Shown: in pieces, positions 18,914 through 26,603 of the stretch
How positions within the stretch are numbered: the first letter of the stretch is position 1
Layout: each line of letters begins with the position of its first letter
Origin: a virus
IMG/VR virus record: IMGVR_UViG_3300008261_000118
Span: 1 to 39,530 of that record
Strand: one strand, 5' to 3'
Length of the DNA: 39,530 bases
The notes under the pieces: generated by a model
What the model was told of the DNA's origin: nothing
The model's input: only the letters and a program-made list of their open reading frames with translations
The model's database searches: none
Made by a program: the position numbers and the translations under genes

Positions 18914-19237
18914 TTAGCCACCTAATGTATTTGAGAATGATTGACCATCTTCTTCGTCCATCTTTTGTACTAACATCTTATCCTTATCGGTATCTGAGAA
19001 CCAGTAGTCAATAATCTTACCGTATGAACCAATAAATGCACCAAGCATAAGAAGTAAAAGTTCTTTCCATTCACCGTCAATTGGTGTTTGCATATACACT
19101 GCACCAGTGATGCCTGCAACGATTAACATAAATGTGACAAGAACGATGCCCGTGATATTCCAACGACGAGCCATCATCTTGAACAACATTTCTTGGAACT
19201 TACTTTCTTGTGATACTGGGGTTTCTTCTGTTGCCAT
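18914..19237 (-). CDS. Small two-helix membrane protein, holin-like
   Basis: 107 residues with two hydrophobic segments: WNITGIVLVTFMLIVAGITG (about 26-47) and ELLLLMLGAFIGSYGKIIDY (about 59-78). These are followed by WFSDTDKDK and a charged tail. The LLMLGAFIGSYGKIIDYWF segment resembles the C-terminal region of the holin_3TM-like family of phage and gene-transfer-agent holins. Holins form the inner-membrane lesion that times lysis. No endolysin is adjacent, so the call is moderate; a virion or other membrane role remains possible. The ATG at 19237 is chosen because GGAG lies six bases upstream; the ATG at 19249 overlaps that SD. Confidence 0.65.
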   Translation of the reverse strand: MATEETPVSQESKFQEMLFKMMARRWNITGIVLVTFMLIVAGITGAVYMQTPIDGEWKELLLLMLGAFIGSYGKIIDYWFSDTDKDKMLVQKMDEEDGQSFSNTLGG

Positions 19238-19263
19238 AACTATCTCCATTAATAAAACTTGTA

Positions 19264-19272
19264 AATAAATAG
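19264..19272 (-). promoter_or_regulatory. Weak late promoter-like element (CTATTTATT)
   Basis: The minus strand reads ACCTATTTATTTACAAG, 26 bases before the ATG at 19237, overlapping the 3' end of the HAD gene region. It has one mismatch to the CTATTTATA family at the same distance from a start codon, so it may drive the holin-like and bS21 genes. Confidence 0.35.
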
Positions 19273-19273
19273 G

Positions 19274-19957
19274 TTATTTCATATTTTTAGCGATATAATT
19301 CATCGCCGTCTTTCTGACTACCGAATCTGTTCCATAACCCAATGCACTCTTAACCAAAATATCACGGCCAGTTTGTGGATTTTTAATACGATGTTTTAAT
19401 AAATCTTTTAGTCGTGTTTGTTTTGTTGGTGTTCCACCAGCTTGTTTTGTATCTTTTTCTTGTGCTTGTTGCACGACCAACTTTGTTTGTGGATACTTGT
19501 CCATTAATGTTTTGACTGCTTTTACATTCTTTGGTGCATCGTCAACAAATGCTATTCTGGTATATCCATTTTTAATATGTTTTTCTATGTATCGCGCTTT
19601 TTCCATCGGGTCGCTATCACCTAATGCAGCAATTGTGATACCCGATGTGATACCTTGTGACTTTAAAAATTGCGCAATAGGTTTAGTATGACCACGAGCA
19701 GTTAAGACTACTACTTTATCTGCTTTCTTTTGATCAATGACTTTCTTTAATAGATTGACATATTTTTTTATAGGACGGGGATTTTTCAATTGTTCAAACT
19801 CTGAGTAGTCGAACGTATCACCAGGCTGTTTTTCGTATGATACGTAATCAGCGGGACTTATATCTTTTTTCTTTCCATCCTTGTCAATAACAATAACCCT
19901 AGCGTCTGTATGCACTAGGGTATCGTCAAAATCAGTAATATATGCGGTTTTACCCAT
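19274..19957 (-). CDS. HAD-superfamily phosphatase with a C-terminal adaptor-like domain
   Basis: 227 residues. HAD motif I is DFDDTL (D9, D11), motif II is VVLTARG (T86), a lysine follows in PMEKARYIEKH (about K120), and motif IV is FVDDAPKN (D139/D140), so all catalytic positions are present. The cap region is small, which suits protein, nucleic-acid end or small phosphate substrates; the substrate cannot be read from sequence. After a Gln/Lys/Thr linker, residues 183-222 form a basic segment (LLKHRIKNPQTGRDILVKSA) with an NPxTGRxI core that I associate with short adaptor domains in viral proteins. The gene is one base from its upstream neighbour and lies in the head-gene cluster. Confidence 0.82.
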   Translation of the reverse strand: MGKTAYITDFDDTLVHTDARVIVIDKDGKKKDISPADYVSYEKQPGDTFDYSEFEQLKNPRPIKKYVNLLKKVIDQKKADKVVVLTARGHTKPIAQFLKSQGITSGITIAALGDSDPMEKARYIEKHIKNGYTRIAFVDDAPKNVKAVKTLMDKYPQTKLVVQQAQEKDTKQAGGTPTKQTRLKDLLKHRIKNPQTGRDILVKSALGYGTDSVVRKTAMNYIAKNMK

Positions 19958-19958
19958 A

Positions 19959-20441
19959 TTAACGGGTTACTAACTTATATGCAGTTGCTACCATCTTTTC
20001 GGTTGGAAGGGACAACATCTTCTTTCTATTGTCTGGTGATAACTTGTGTAATACACGAGTCAATAATGCTGCGGTGTAAATGTCTAACATTACACCACCA
20101 ACTTCTGCTGGTTTTCTGTCCTTTACAATACTCAATATTTGACTTTGCTTAGAACTATAATCTTCACTAGTGGTGACCAAGTGTGGGTCATTCGATACAG
20201 TTGGTGTGGTATCGTCAGATGCTACTGGAAAATCGGAGATTGGGACTGCTCCTGCAACTTCGTCCTTTTTCTTTGGTAGTTTATCGTGTGGAGTAGATGC
20301 ATACTTTTCTACACTACCTTTTGCCACAGTCTGTGCTAACTTTCTTGCGGTTGGACTAAAATCACTTGCTTTTGCTCGTCCAGTTTGGATAGCTCTAACA
20401 ATACCAAATAATTTTTGTTGTGCTTTACTAACTGATGGCAT
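19959..20441 (-). CDS. DUF3008-like protein with helical C-terminus
   Basis: 160 residues. The N-terminal 60 residues (MPSVSKAQQKLFGIVRAIQT, AKASDFSPTARKLAQTVAKG, VEKYASTPHDKLPKKKDE) closely follow the DUF3008-like small-protein pattern of SK.QQ..f......k.G......S......a..m....v..fa.T.h..LP.k. A low-complexity linker and a helical C-terminal part (about 100-160, with YTAALLTRVLHKLSPDNRKK) come after. Function is unknown. Start is immediately after the zincin stop (TAA-ATG), with GGAGAG as SD, so the two are coupled. Confidence 0.72.
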   Translation of the reverse strand: MPSVSKAQQKLFGIVRAIQTGRAKASDFSPTARKLAQTVAKGSVEKYASTPHDKLPKKKDEVAGAVPISDFPVASDDTTPTVSNDPHLVTTSEDYSSKQSQILSIVKDRKPAEVGGVMLDIYTAALLTRVLHKLSPDNRKKMLSLPTEKMVATAYKLVTR

Positions 20442-20810
20442 TTATCTCTCCACGTACATTTCTGGTCGTAAGTATCTAAACTTACGCATTAATTCACCTG
20501 CTTTTGCATTTGCTTCGTTTTCTGTGTTTGACCCATCTTCACCATTCAACTCTTGATTACTGGTTCGTTGTTTGTGATGCACCATCTCGTGAGCCAAGGT
20601 TCGTAATACATCCGCAATATGACGATTACCTTTTACGATAATAATTTCGTCAGTTTGTGGATTATAGGTTCCAAAGGTTAAATTTTCTTTAGAATAATCA
20701 CTACCCACAAATTTAATATTGGCAGGTAGTGATTGAAGTTGTAGCTCTTTTGCGACAAACTTTACAAATTCATTTGTGATATTTTCATTTAGTAAAGCTT
20801 TAAGTCGCAT
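20442..20810 (-). CDS. Small zincin-type metallopeptidase with capsid-targeting-like N-terminus
   Basis: 122 residues with an HExxH zinc site, TLAHEMVHHKQ (H74, E75, H78), and a downstream acidic helix NTENEANAKAGELMRKF in which E97 or E99 could be the third ligand. This is the minimal gluzincin-like layout. The first nine residues, MRLKALLNE, end in L-N-E, a possible gp21 cleavage site like those of T4 internal head proteins. The preceding domain includes FGTYNPQTDEIIIVKGNRH, a usual beta-hairpin before the active helix. The target is unknown; it could act in the prohead or, if packaged, be injected. Its SD is poor. Confidence 0.75.
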   Translation of the reverse strand: MRLKALLNENITNEFVKFVAKELQLQSLPANIKFVGSDYSKENLTFGTYNPQTDEIIIVKGNRHIADVLRTLAHEMVHHKQRTSNQELNGEDGSNTENEANAKAGELMRKFRYLRPEMYVER

Positions 20811-20816
20811 AGAAAA

Positions 20817-21074
20817 TTATTTGGTCTTTTTCTTTGTTGTTATCTTTTTTGCCTTCTTAACAACCTTTTTACCAGTTGCTTCTACTGCCTTAACGGCTGC
20901 AACTGCGTCTTTGAGGTCAACCTTACCATCACCGTTGACATCAACAACCTTAACTGCAACTGCTTCAACCTTCTTGGTTGCCTTTAACAAAGGTGCTGGG
21001 GCTTCCATTACCTTACGATTAACAAAATAAATTACAACTGCTAATACGAATACTACTACTAAAAATGTTGTCAT
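20817..21074 (-). CDS. Small membrane protein with a dockerin/EF-hand-like calcium loop
   Basis: 85 residues. An N-terminal membrane helix (TFLVVVFVLAVVIYFV, residues 3-18) is followed by a Lys/Val/Ala-rich linker, a single 12-residue loop DVNGDGKVDLKD (D45, N47, D49, K51, D53, D56) with canonical EF-hand/dockerin ligand spacing, and a short helix. The tail is very basic (KKVVKKAKKITTKKKTK). One isolated loop is usual for dockerin-like repeats, but dockerins carry two. Function is unknown; surface or membrane anchoring is plausible. It lies between gp21 and the zincin. Confidence 0.75.
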   Translation of the reverse strand: MTTFLVVVFVLAVVIYFVNRKVMEAPAPLLKATKKVEAVAVKVVDVNGDGKVDLKDAVAAVKAVEATGKKVVKKAKKITTKKKTK

Positions 21075-21083
21075 AAAAACTCC

Positions 21084-21671
21084 TTACTTTAGTTCACCTA
21101 AAAAGTCATATATCAATGTATCAATACGACTATAGGGGGTGATAATTTGACCACCCTTGTTTTCGTTGATAAATGCCCCGTGAGTACTTGGATTACTGAC
21201 AATATCAAAGCAGATAAGTGAGAAGTCATCACCAACTTCTACAGTATTCTCACCGATTGGTTTGACAGAACCCATACCACGGGATGAAACACCCAATCGG
21301 ATATTGTTCTTGATGAGTTCACGAACGATATTGCCTGATGGGGTAGATAAAATTTCGATATTGCCCTTGACATCATCACCTTCGAACCAGAGTTCGGTGA
21401 CGTTGCAACAGACGTTTTTTAAGTTGACGACAGGACTTTCTGGATGGTCGAGTTCACCAAGTGCACGGCGTTGTGATACGAAGTTATTCTTGTATACCAT
21501 TGCTTCACGTGATAAGATTTCCTTTGGATATACACGACCATTCTGGTTCTTCATTTCTGCACGTTGAAGTAAAACATCTTTTAACATCAAAGGTTTACTG
21601 ATGTCTGCTGCTTCTTTTAATAAAGTAGTGTCATAAGAAATGACATTATATTCTACGAGTAATGTTTGCAT
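21084..21671 (-). CDS. gp21: Prohead maturation protease (gp21-like)
   Basis: 195 residues, near T4 gp21 (212). KNQNGRVYPKEIL, RRALGELDHPE (His76) and IRLGVSSRGMGSVKPIG (Ser129 or Ser130) match the T4 protein's NRNKRLYPKRIL, KQALGELNHP and GWIPGVSSRGLGS. The His and Ser are the catalytic pair of this serine protease family. It digests the scaffold and trims capsid proteins after I/L-x-E sites, making room for DNA. The frame is open 14 codons further up, but the ATG at 21671 sits one base after the upstream stop (TAATATG), as at other junctions here. The gene lies between portal and scaffold, as in T4. Confidence 0.95.
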   Translation of the reverse strand: MQTLLVEYNVISYDTTLLKEAADISKPLMLKDVLLQRAEMKNQNGRVYPKEILSREAMVYKNNFVSQRRALGELDHPESPVVNLKNVCCNVTELWFEGDDVKGNIEILSTPSGNIVRELIKNNIRLGVSSRGMGSVKPIGENTVEVGDDFSLICFDIVSNPSTHGAFINENKGGQIITPYSRIDTLIYDFLGELK

Positions 21672-21672
21672 A

Positions 21673-22170
21673 TTATTGCCCACGGATTTCACGGATGCGT
21701 GTTGCAAGTCCAAGAAGTCTTGATTCCAACTTCAATAATCCTTGTTGTGTACGCTTCCATAGTTGTTCACTTGCGATACCTGATTCAGTCTTTAAACGAC
21801 TATTCATTCTAATAACACGTTCAACTTCTTGTAAATTTCTATTAAGTTGTGAAATAGCTTCTGCAATCTTTCTGTGTGGTGTCTTTGATGTGTCGTTCTT
21901 ATATTCGTAATACTTGTTTTCGTTTAATTCCTTAGTGACAATTTCCATTTTATCGGCTGGACGATTTGCTTCTTCTTCACCCTTTGGAGTTAACTTAAAT
22001 CCTGTGGTTGCGGTGGCAATATGCTTAGAACGTGCTACACTCTTTGCTTTATTACCACGAAACGAATATGGAGTTAGGTATCCAGGAACATTTGCTGTCG
22101 TTGTCATTTCATCAAGTTTTTTCTTGATAATTTGTCGGACGCGTTCACGAATTTGTTGTGTTTTGTCCAT
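21673..22170 (-). CDS. Conserved helical protein between portal and protease
   Basis: 165 residues: a basic helix (KTQQIRERVRQIIKKKLDEM), a short segment TTTANVPGYLTPYSFRG, and a helical, charged C-terminal half with coiled-coil character (ISQLNRNLQEVERVIRMNSR). The TxxANVxGYxTPYxF phrase is one I associate with proteins next to gp21 in aquatic T4-like phages, but I cannot name the family. T4 has the prohead core proteins gp67 and gp68 here, so a core or assembly role is inferred. An L-D-E site occurs near residue 20. The stop is one base before gp21. Confidence 0.75.
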   Translation of the reverse strand: MDKTQQIRERVRQIIKKKLDEMTTTANVPGYLTPYSFRGNKAKSVARSKHIATATTGFKLTPKGEEEANRPADKMEIVTKELNENKYYEYKNDTSKTPHRKIAEAISQLNRNLQEVERVIRMNSRLKTESGIASEQLWKRTQQGLLKLESRLLGLATRIREIRGQ

Positions 22171-22173
22171 AGA

Positions 22174-23052
22174 TTAACTCTTTAAAGTGTCTAGTGTCTT
22201 GGTAATTTCCAAGGCAATTAATAACGCGGTCATGTGATTTTCCTTGACCATTTGAACTGTCTTTAACTTTTCCAATTGTGAAACAACTTCTGACAACTTG
22301 ATGGTAGTCACTTTATTATCAATTTTAGCTATCTTCTTTGTTATTTCGGCAATCAATTCTTTTGCCAAATCTACGGCATATGCTCGAAGAGCTGCTGAAT
22401 TGGATACGTTATAGATATATTCACGGAGAAGGTTTTTTTGCTTATCACTAAGGTCTACATACTTTTGATTGAACTTTTCCATCAAAATCTTGTAGGTTAA
22501 TAAACGTAAATCTTCTTCTTGGTTCTTTACGGTTTCAAATAATGCAGTTTCCTTCTTAATTTCCTTGTTGACAATCTTACCACTTAAATGTTCAACAATA
22601 GTAAACTTAGCTTCAACCATACCTTGAATTTCATTGAAGTCTTGGATTTCGTTTACTGCACCATCAAATACCTTATATACAGAAGCATAAACTTTGTAAG
22701 ACGGAATACGGGCATTTAAAAATTCTTTTAAATCGTAGTTGTTTTTAATTTCACGAATTAACTTGTATTTTTGTGTGTTTAATGCCACTTCATTTAACTT
22801 TTTACGTTGTGATATCAATACGTTGATAAGTTCAAATGCCTTAGTTTCACTGAGTTGTTGTGCATTGAAGAAGGAACGATAAAGTATCAATTCTTTACCA
22901 AGTTCTGTCTTAGAATTGAAATACTCTTTCATTAGTTTGACCGCAGTATCATTACTACGGTTTTCCAATGCGTCTGAGGTTATTTTACGGACTAATAGTT
23001 CAAATAGTATGCCCGTATTCCGAATTTTGTTATGCTTGACGTTTGCTTTCAT
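22174..23052 (-). CDS. All-helical protein after the portal, possible prohead core component
   Basis: 292 residues from the ATG at 23052; an ATG at 23058 would add two. It is almost entirely helical and rich in Lys, Glu and Leu. Phrases include VKHNKIRNTGILFELLVRKI at the start, KLMKEYFNSKTELGKEL, and a C-terminal LSEVVSQLEKLKTVQMVKEN. No catalytic motif is seen. Its place between portal and protease fits T4 gp67/gp68, although those are smaller. The start at 23052 is chosen because GGGA then has a usable spacing. A 57-base AT-rich gap precedes it, with no clear promoter. Confidence 0.72.
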   Translation of the reverse strand: MKANVKHNKIRNTGILFELLVRKITSDALENRSNDTAVKLMKEYFNSKTELGKELILYRSFFNAQQLSETKAFELINVLISQRKKLNEVALNTQKYKLIREIKNNYDLKEFLNARIPSYKVYASVYKVFDGAVNEIQDFNEIQGMVEAKFTIVEHLSGKIVNKEIKKETALFETVKNQEEDLRLLTYKILMEKFNQKYVDLSDKQKNLLREYIYNVSNSAALRAYAVDLAKELIAEITKKIAKIDNKVTTIKLSEVVSQLEKLKTVQMVKENHMTALLIALEITKTLDTLKS

Positions 23053-23115
23053 AAACATCCCATTTTAGTGACAGTATACCGTCATATATTAAATATAACG
23101 AATATTAATAAGACT

Positions 23116-25008
23116 TTAGTTTTCTAGGTCCAAAATATTACTTTCGTCTAATAAAGAACCAGTTGGTTCTTGGTTTTCCATTAAGACTTTCTTACTTGGC
23201 TTTTTTAAGTTTGCAACTAATGCCTGAACTTCTTTAGTAAGTGCCAACGGAGACTTTCTTTTATCATTTCGTTGTTTACTGACCGTCAACGAACCCATAT
23301 TTTCTTTGTGTCCGAGTGGGTCACGACCACGTGGGTGACTGTCTTGACCAAATTTCATTCCTGTTTTTGGACGGCCCATCTTAGCTTCTTCTAATTCAGC
23401 TTCTTCATCACCGTATCCTTCCAACTCACTTTCCTCACCACCATCTTCTAATGAGGCCAAAATACTATCAACATCAGAAACTTGTTGTTCCTCTTCTTCG
23501 GTTGGTGGTGCTTCATCTGTTGCTGGTTGTTCACCTGTAGCACCTGGTTGTTGTGGTTGTGCTGATTGTTCTAACTGTGCCATACGTTTTACATCTTCTG
23601 CAATCTTAGTACGTTCTTCCACGATTTCATCATCAGATAATTCAAGAATATTATGGTATATCCATTCTTGTGATAACATCTTACTGTTCATAATAGATTC
23701 TGCAACCCCAATCTTTTCCTTCCATAAGTTTAACTTTTCTTGTTCATAGACAATTGATGGGTTGGTCAACGATAATTCAAAGTCTATCAAATCTTCATCA
23801 GTAAATCCTTGAACGTATAAGTGGATAATTGCAATCTTGGTGAGTTCTGACACCATAATACGTTGGATACGTTCTATAGTACGTGCGAAACGTACATCTT
23901 GTGCCGCCAATGTTGCCTTACCACTTAAATCTTCTTCGTATCCTAAGAATGCTTTTGGTACCTTGAATGCTGCCATTAACTTATTACGGAGGTATTCAAT
24001 ATCTTCGATAGCATTAAATTGTAGACCTGGAAGGTTTTGGATGTCTGTTCCAGAATCTTTACCGCGAACAGGAAGATAAAAATCTTCTGTGATATTTTGC
24101 ATATTATAACGAAGATTATAATCACCAGTTGCAGGATCTACCAATGGTGTTTTCTTCATTCTATCCATAATACGATTCATAAACGTATCGATTTCTGCTG
24201 GTGGGATATTACCGATATCAATTAAAATCTTACGCTTATCTGCCGCTCTCATAATACGATGAATTAACATCGCATCTTCCATCAATTGAAGTTGTTTCCA
24301 CACACGACGACCACCTTCAACCATTGCCTTACCATATGGAAGGAAGTTGGTGTCCGAAAGGAGACGGAAGTGAGCTATTTCGTAATTATCGAATTCAGTC
24401 TTACCTAACGATAAGAAATCGTTTTCAATCTTGAACTTGACTGAGAATGGATTACCTGGGTCTTGACCTTCGATACGAATAGTTTCATAGACAGAAAGGG
24501 GTAATACATTTACAATTCCAAATTCTGGGTCTATGTCTAGGAATAAAAAGAAATCACCATACTTGACCATATTACGAATCCAAGGCCACATATTGAATTC
24601 CACATTCAATACATCATAGAATAAGTTATGTAAGATTTCTTGTATTTGTGTATTCTTCGAATGAATGGTAAGGAGATTACCAAATTCATCTTTGGTGGTT
24701 GATTCGTCAGCATAGATGTCCATCACCGATGAAATAATGGGGTCATTATCCATCATATCATAATCACGGAACAATTGCAAGCGGGAACCTTGGAACGCAG
24801 CCGCTGCTTCATATCGTCCATGGGCAGAACCATATCCACCCGTCATAGAAGAATAGACGCGGTGGTATCTATCAATACCGCGTCTATTGATAAACGATTG
24901 AATGTTATCTGTGTCGGCTACTTTAAGTCTTTTTCCACCAACATTACGAACTACCGTATTAGTAGAAAATAATTTCTTTAGTCTGCCAAATATGCTGTTA
25001 TCAGCCAT
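23116..25008 (-). CDS. gp20: Portal protein (gp20-like)
   Basis: 630 residues, longer than T4 gp20 (524). Family features are YDMMDNDPIISSVMDIYADE near residue 85, GDFFLFLDIDPEFGIVNVLP, VEGGRRVWKQLQLMEDAMLI, HRIMRAADKRKILIDIGNIP, and MAAFKVPKAFLGYEEDLSGK. The portal dodecamer sits at one capsid vertex, nucleates head assembly and carries the DNA channel for gp17. The extra length is an acidic, low-complexity C-terminal tail (about residues 480-630) with Gln/Pro and Glu-rich runs followed by basic segments and L-D-E near the end, which may be a gp21-trimmed tail. It has a strong SD (GAGGGG). Confidence 0.95.
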   Translation of the reverse strand: MADNSIFGRLKKLFSTNTVVRNVGGKRLKVADTDNIQSFINRRGIDRYHRVYSSMTGGYGSAHGRYEAAAAFQGSRLQLFRDYDMMDNDPIISSVMDIYADESTTKDEFGNLLTIHSKNTQIQEILHNLFYDVLNVEFNMWPWIRNMVKYGDFFLFLDIDPEFGIVNVLPLSVYETIRIEGQDPGNPFSVKFKIENDFLSLGKTEFDNYEIAHFRLLSDTNFLPYGKAMVEGGRRVWKQLQLMEDAMLIHRIMRAADKRKILIDIGNIPPAEIDTFMNRIMDRMKKTPLVDPATGDYNLRYNMQNITEDFYLPVRGKDSGTDIQNLPGLQFNAIEDIEYLRNKLMAAFKVPKAFLGYEEDLSGKATLAAQDVRFARTIERIQRIMVSELTKIAIIHLYVQGFTDEDLIDFELSLTNPSIVYEQEKLNLWKEKIGVAESIMNSKMLSQEWIYHNILELSDDEIVEERTKIAEDVKRMAQLEQSAQPQQPGATGEQPATDEAPPTEEEEQQVSDVDSILASLEDGGEESELEGYGDEEAELEEAKMGRPKTGMKFGQDSHPRGRDPLGHKENMGSLTVSKQRNDKRKSPLALTKEVQALVANLKKPSKKVLMENQEPTGSLLDESNILDLEN

Positions 25009-25022
25009 AACCCCTCAACTTG

Positions 25023-25373
25023 TTAGTAGATATACAATTCGTCTATTGACTTGATAACCATTTCAACGATGTGTGTATCTAATCCCTTAGCTGGTTTCTT
25101 CAATAGACTATTTAATGCTTCACGTAAATCACGAGCTGGCATTACTACGGTTGCCAATTCGGTCATATGCCATTCTGACATTGTGTTGTAGTTGTATGGT
25201 ATTTCATTGACCTTGGTGATTCCTGCAAGTAATTCTGCGGTTAGTTTTGCCAACTTTTCTTCTTGAGCTTCTTTAAGGGTTGGAGTTAACTTTTCAAGTA
25301 ATGCGACCAAACGCATTGAGTTGATGCGGTTTTCCTTACCTGCTTCTGTGATTAAATCTGTGAGCTTAATCAT
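25023..25373 (-). CDS. Small helical protein with capsid-targeting-like N-terminus
   Basis: 116 residues, starting MIKLTDLITEAGKENRINSM. The first ten residues fit the T4 capsid-targeting pattern, with I-T-E at 8-10 followed by Ala. The rest is helical (RLVALLEKLTPTLKEAQEEK, AKLTAELLAGI, and IVEMVIKSIDELYIY at the end). A central NYNTMSEWHMTELATVV segment is Met/His-rich. No named family is recognised. The ATG lies inside the end of the upstream gene (8-base overlap), so translation is coupled. The frame is open 28 codons further up, but those codons overlap the upstream gene. Confidence 0.72.
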   Translation of the reverse strand: MIKLTDLITEAGKENRINSMRLVALLEKLTPTLKEAQEEKLAKLTAELLAGITKVNEIPYNYNTMSEWHMTELATVVMPARDLREALNSLLKKPAKGLDTHIVEMVIKSIDELYIY

Positions 25374-25686
25374 GCTTTTTCTCCCTATCCAATGCTGTTC
25401 GCATTTTTTTAACATCTTGTGGTTTTGGTGCTGCGTTGATTGCCCCACCAGGTCCAACTAGTTGTTCATGCTTCTTTTCTACGTACTTCATTAATAATGA
25501 ATAATACTTCGGGTTTTCTTTCAAGTGTGCTGCTGCGATTTTTGCAGTCTTGACCACGTTTCCGTTGGTCACATCTTGGTGTTCCAACTCAACATTCATC
25601 CCTAAAAAGAATTCTGTTGGATTAAACTTATAACCCATTTTATCTAATATCTTGTCGGATTGTTCCCGTGAGATTTTCTTTTTCAT
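25366..25686 (-). CDS. DUF5661-like small protein
   Basis: 106 residues: MKKKISREQSDKILDKMGYK, then FLGMNVELEHQDVTNGNVVK and TAKIAAAHLKENPKYYSLLM. The G..VELEH....T......A.IA..HL.E.P.YY..L pattern is, from memory, that of the small DUF5661 family. Its conserved Glu, His and Asp residues would suit metal binding. Function is unknown. The start is one base after the upstream stop, and its own stop overlaps the next gene. Confidence 0.72.
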   Translation of the reverse strand: MKKKISREQSDKILDKMGYKFNPTEFFLGMNVELEHQDVTNGNVVKTAKIAAAHLKENPKYYSLLMKYVEKKHEQLVGPGGAINAAPKPQDVKKMRTALDREKKHD

Positions 25687-25687
25687 A

Positions 25688-26257
25688 TTACCAGGTACGA
25701 CATGCCCAGTAACGAGCTTTTGTTCTTGGACCTGGATTATCACAATTGTGTCTTGCACGGAACGACTTACGACGAGAAGGGATATTTTTTTTAATCTTCA
25801 TTGTCTTTTCACCTCGACGTTTTGCCGAAGTTCCACCATGACCAAAATTAACCTTCTTAATATTTCCACTCTTTGGGTCTTTGACGAACACCTTAAACTT
25901 CTTAACATCACCTCTCATAATCTTACCGAGAGCAACCTTACGACCACGATATTCTGCTTCACCGAGTTGATTTTCGTGTAATCCTTCAAGAACTTCAATA
26001 AGACATTCTGTGCAGTATTCACCATCGTTTATTTCATCTTCGTGACCTGAAACGTGTGTTTCCGAGCCGAATTGGTCACGTTCATTATCTTGGTCTGGCT
26101 TGAAATCACTATCCGATGTAACATCACTTTCTGGACGATGATAAAGTTCTTCTACTGGAACGCAGTTGGGAACCATCTTACCGTTCTTTTCCTTCATACC
26201 AACTTGCTTATATCCTTCCCAACAACCTTCGCAAAGAATATCAGTTAATCTAATCAT
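25688..26257 (-). CDS. Cys-rich basic-tailed phage protein with capsid-targeting-like N-terminus
   Basis: 189 residues. It starts MIRLTDILCEGCWEGYKQVG, with an L-C-E site at 8-10. GCWEGYKQVGMKEKNGKMVP with NCVPVEE is a motif I have seen in several phage small proteins. An acidic middle with ECLIEVLEG follows. The basic C-terminal domain is KVFVKDPKSGNIKKVNFGHG and SRRKSFRARHNCDNPGPRTK, ending ARYWACRTW; paired Cys and His residues suggest a small metal-binding or nucleic-acid-binding fold. Likely packaged head protein, by inference from the N-terminus and basic tail. The start at 26257 matches sister genes; an open extension of 21 codons lacks that pattern. Confidence 0.75.
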   Translation of the reverse strand: MIRLTDILCEGCWEGYKQVGMKEKNGKMVPNCVPVEELYHRPESDVTSDSDFKPDQDNERDQFGSETHVSGHEDEINDGEYCTECLIEVLEGLHENQLGEAEYRGRKVALGKIMRGDVKKFKVFVKDPKSGNIKKVNFGHGGTSAKRRGEKTMKIKKNIPSRRKSFRARHNCDNPGPRTKARYWACRTW

Positions 26258-26279
26258 TTTCTCTCTCAAAGTCAAGAGT

Positions 26280-26603
26280 TTATTTCTTTTTAAAGGTAGA
26301 AACCATTGTTGGTTTTCCACCTGGATTTCCTGCTTTTCTCTTTCTAACTACAGCCGAACGTTTTTCACCTTTACTCATCGCTGCTGCGGAACGAGCGGGA
26401 CGACACTTTGGATATTTTGCACTACCACCCTTTCGCTCTTTCTTACCAGCCGAAGCACCGCATGGTGGATGTTTTCCTTTTTTATCTTTGCGAGAAATAT
26501 CTACCCATTTTTGACGAAGCCATTTACCAAGATTACCTTTGGTTTTATACTTTTCGTCAAGTTCAGTTACAACTTCGTCTAAAAGGTCAGTTAAAAGAAT
26601 CAT
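26280..26603 (-). CDS. DUF5872-like basic protein with capsid-targeting-like N-terminus
   Basis: 107 residues, very basic. MILLTDLLDE gives an L-D-E site at residue 10 and closely parallels the T4 Alt leader as I recall it (MELITELFDE). The body has KWLRQKWVDISRKDKKGKHP, PCGASAGKKERKGGSAKYPK and CRPARSAAAMSKGEKRSAV; the WVDI.R..KKGK...CG....K......YPKCRP.. pattern fits the DUF5872-like family. The strong positive charge suits contact with packaged DNA, like T4 internal proteins. Its ATG overlaps the stop of the Dps-like gene (ATGA). Confidence 0.78.
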   Translation of the reverse strand: MILLTDLLDEVVTELDEKYKTKGNLGKWLRQKWVDISRKDKKGKHPPCGASAGKKERKGGSAKYPKCRPARSAAAMSKGEKRSAVVRKRKAGNPGGKPTMVSTFKKK

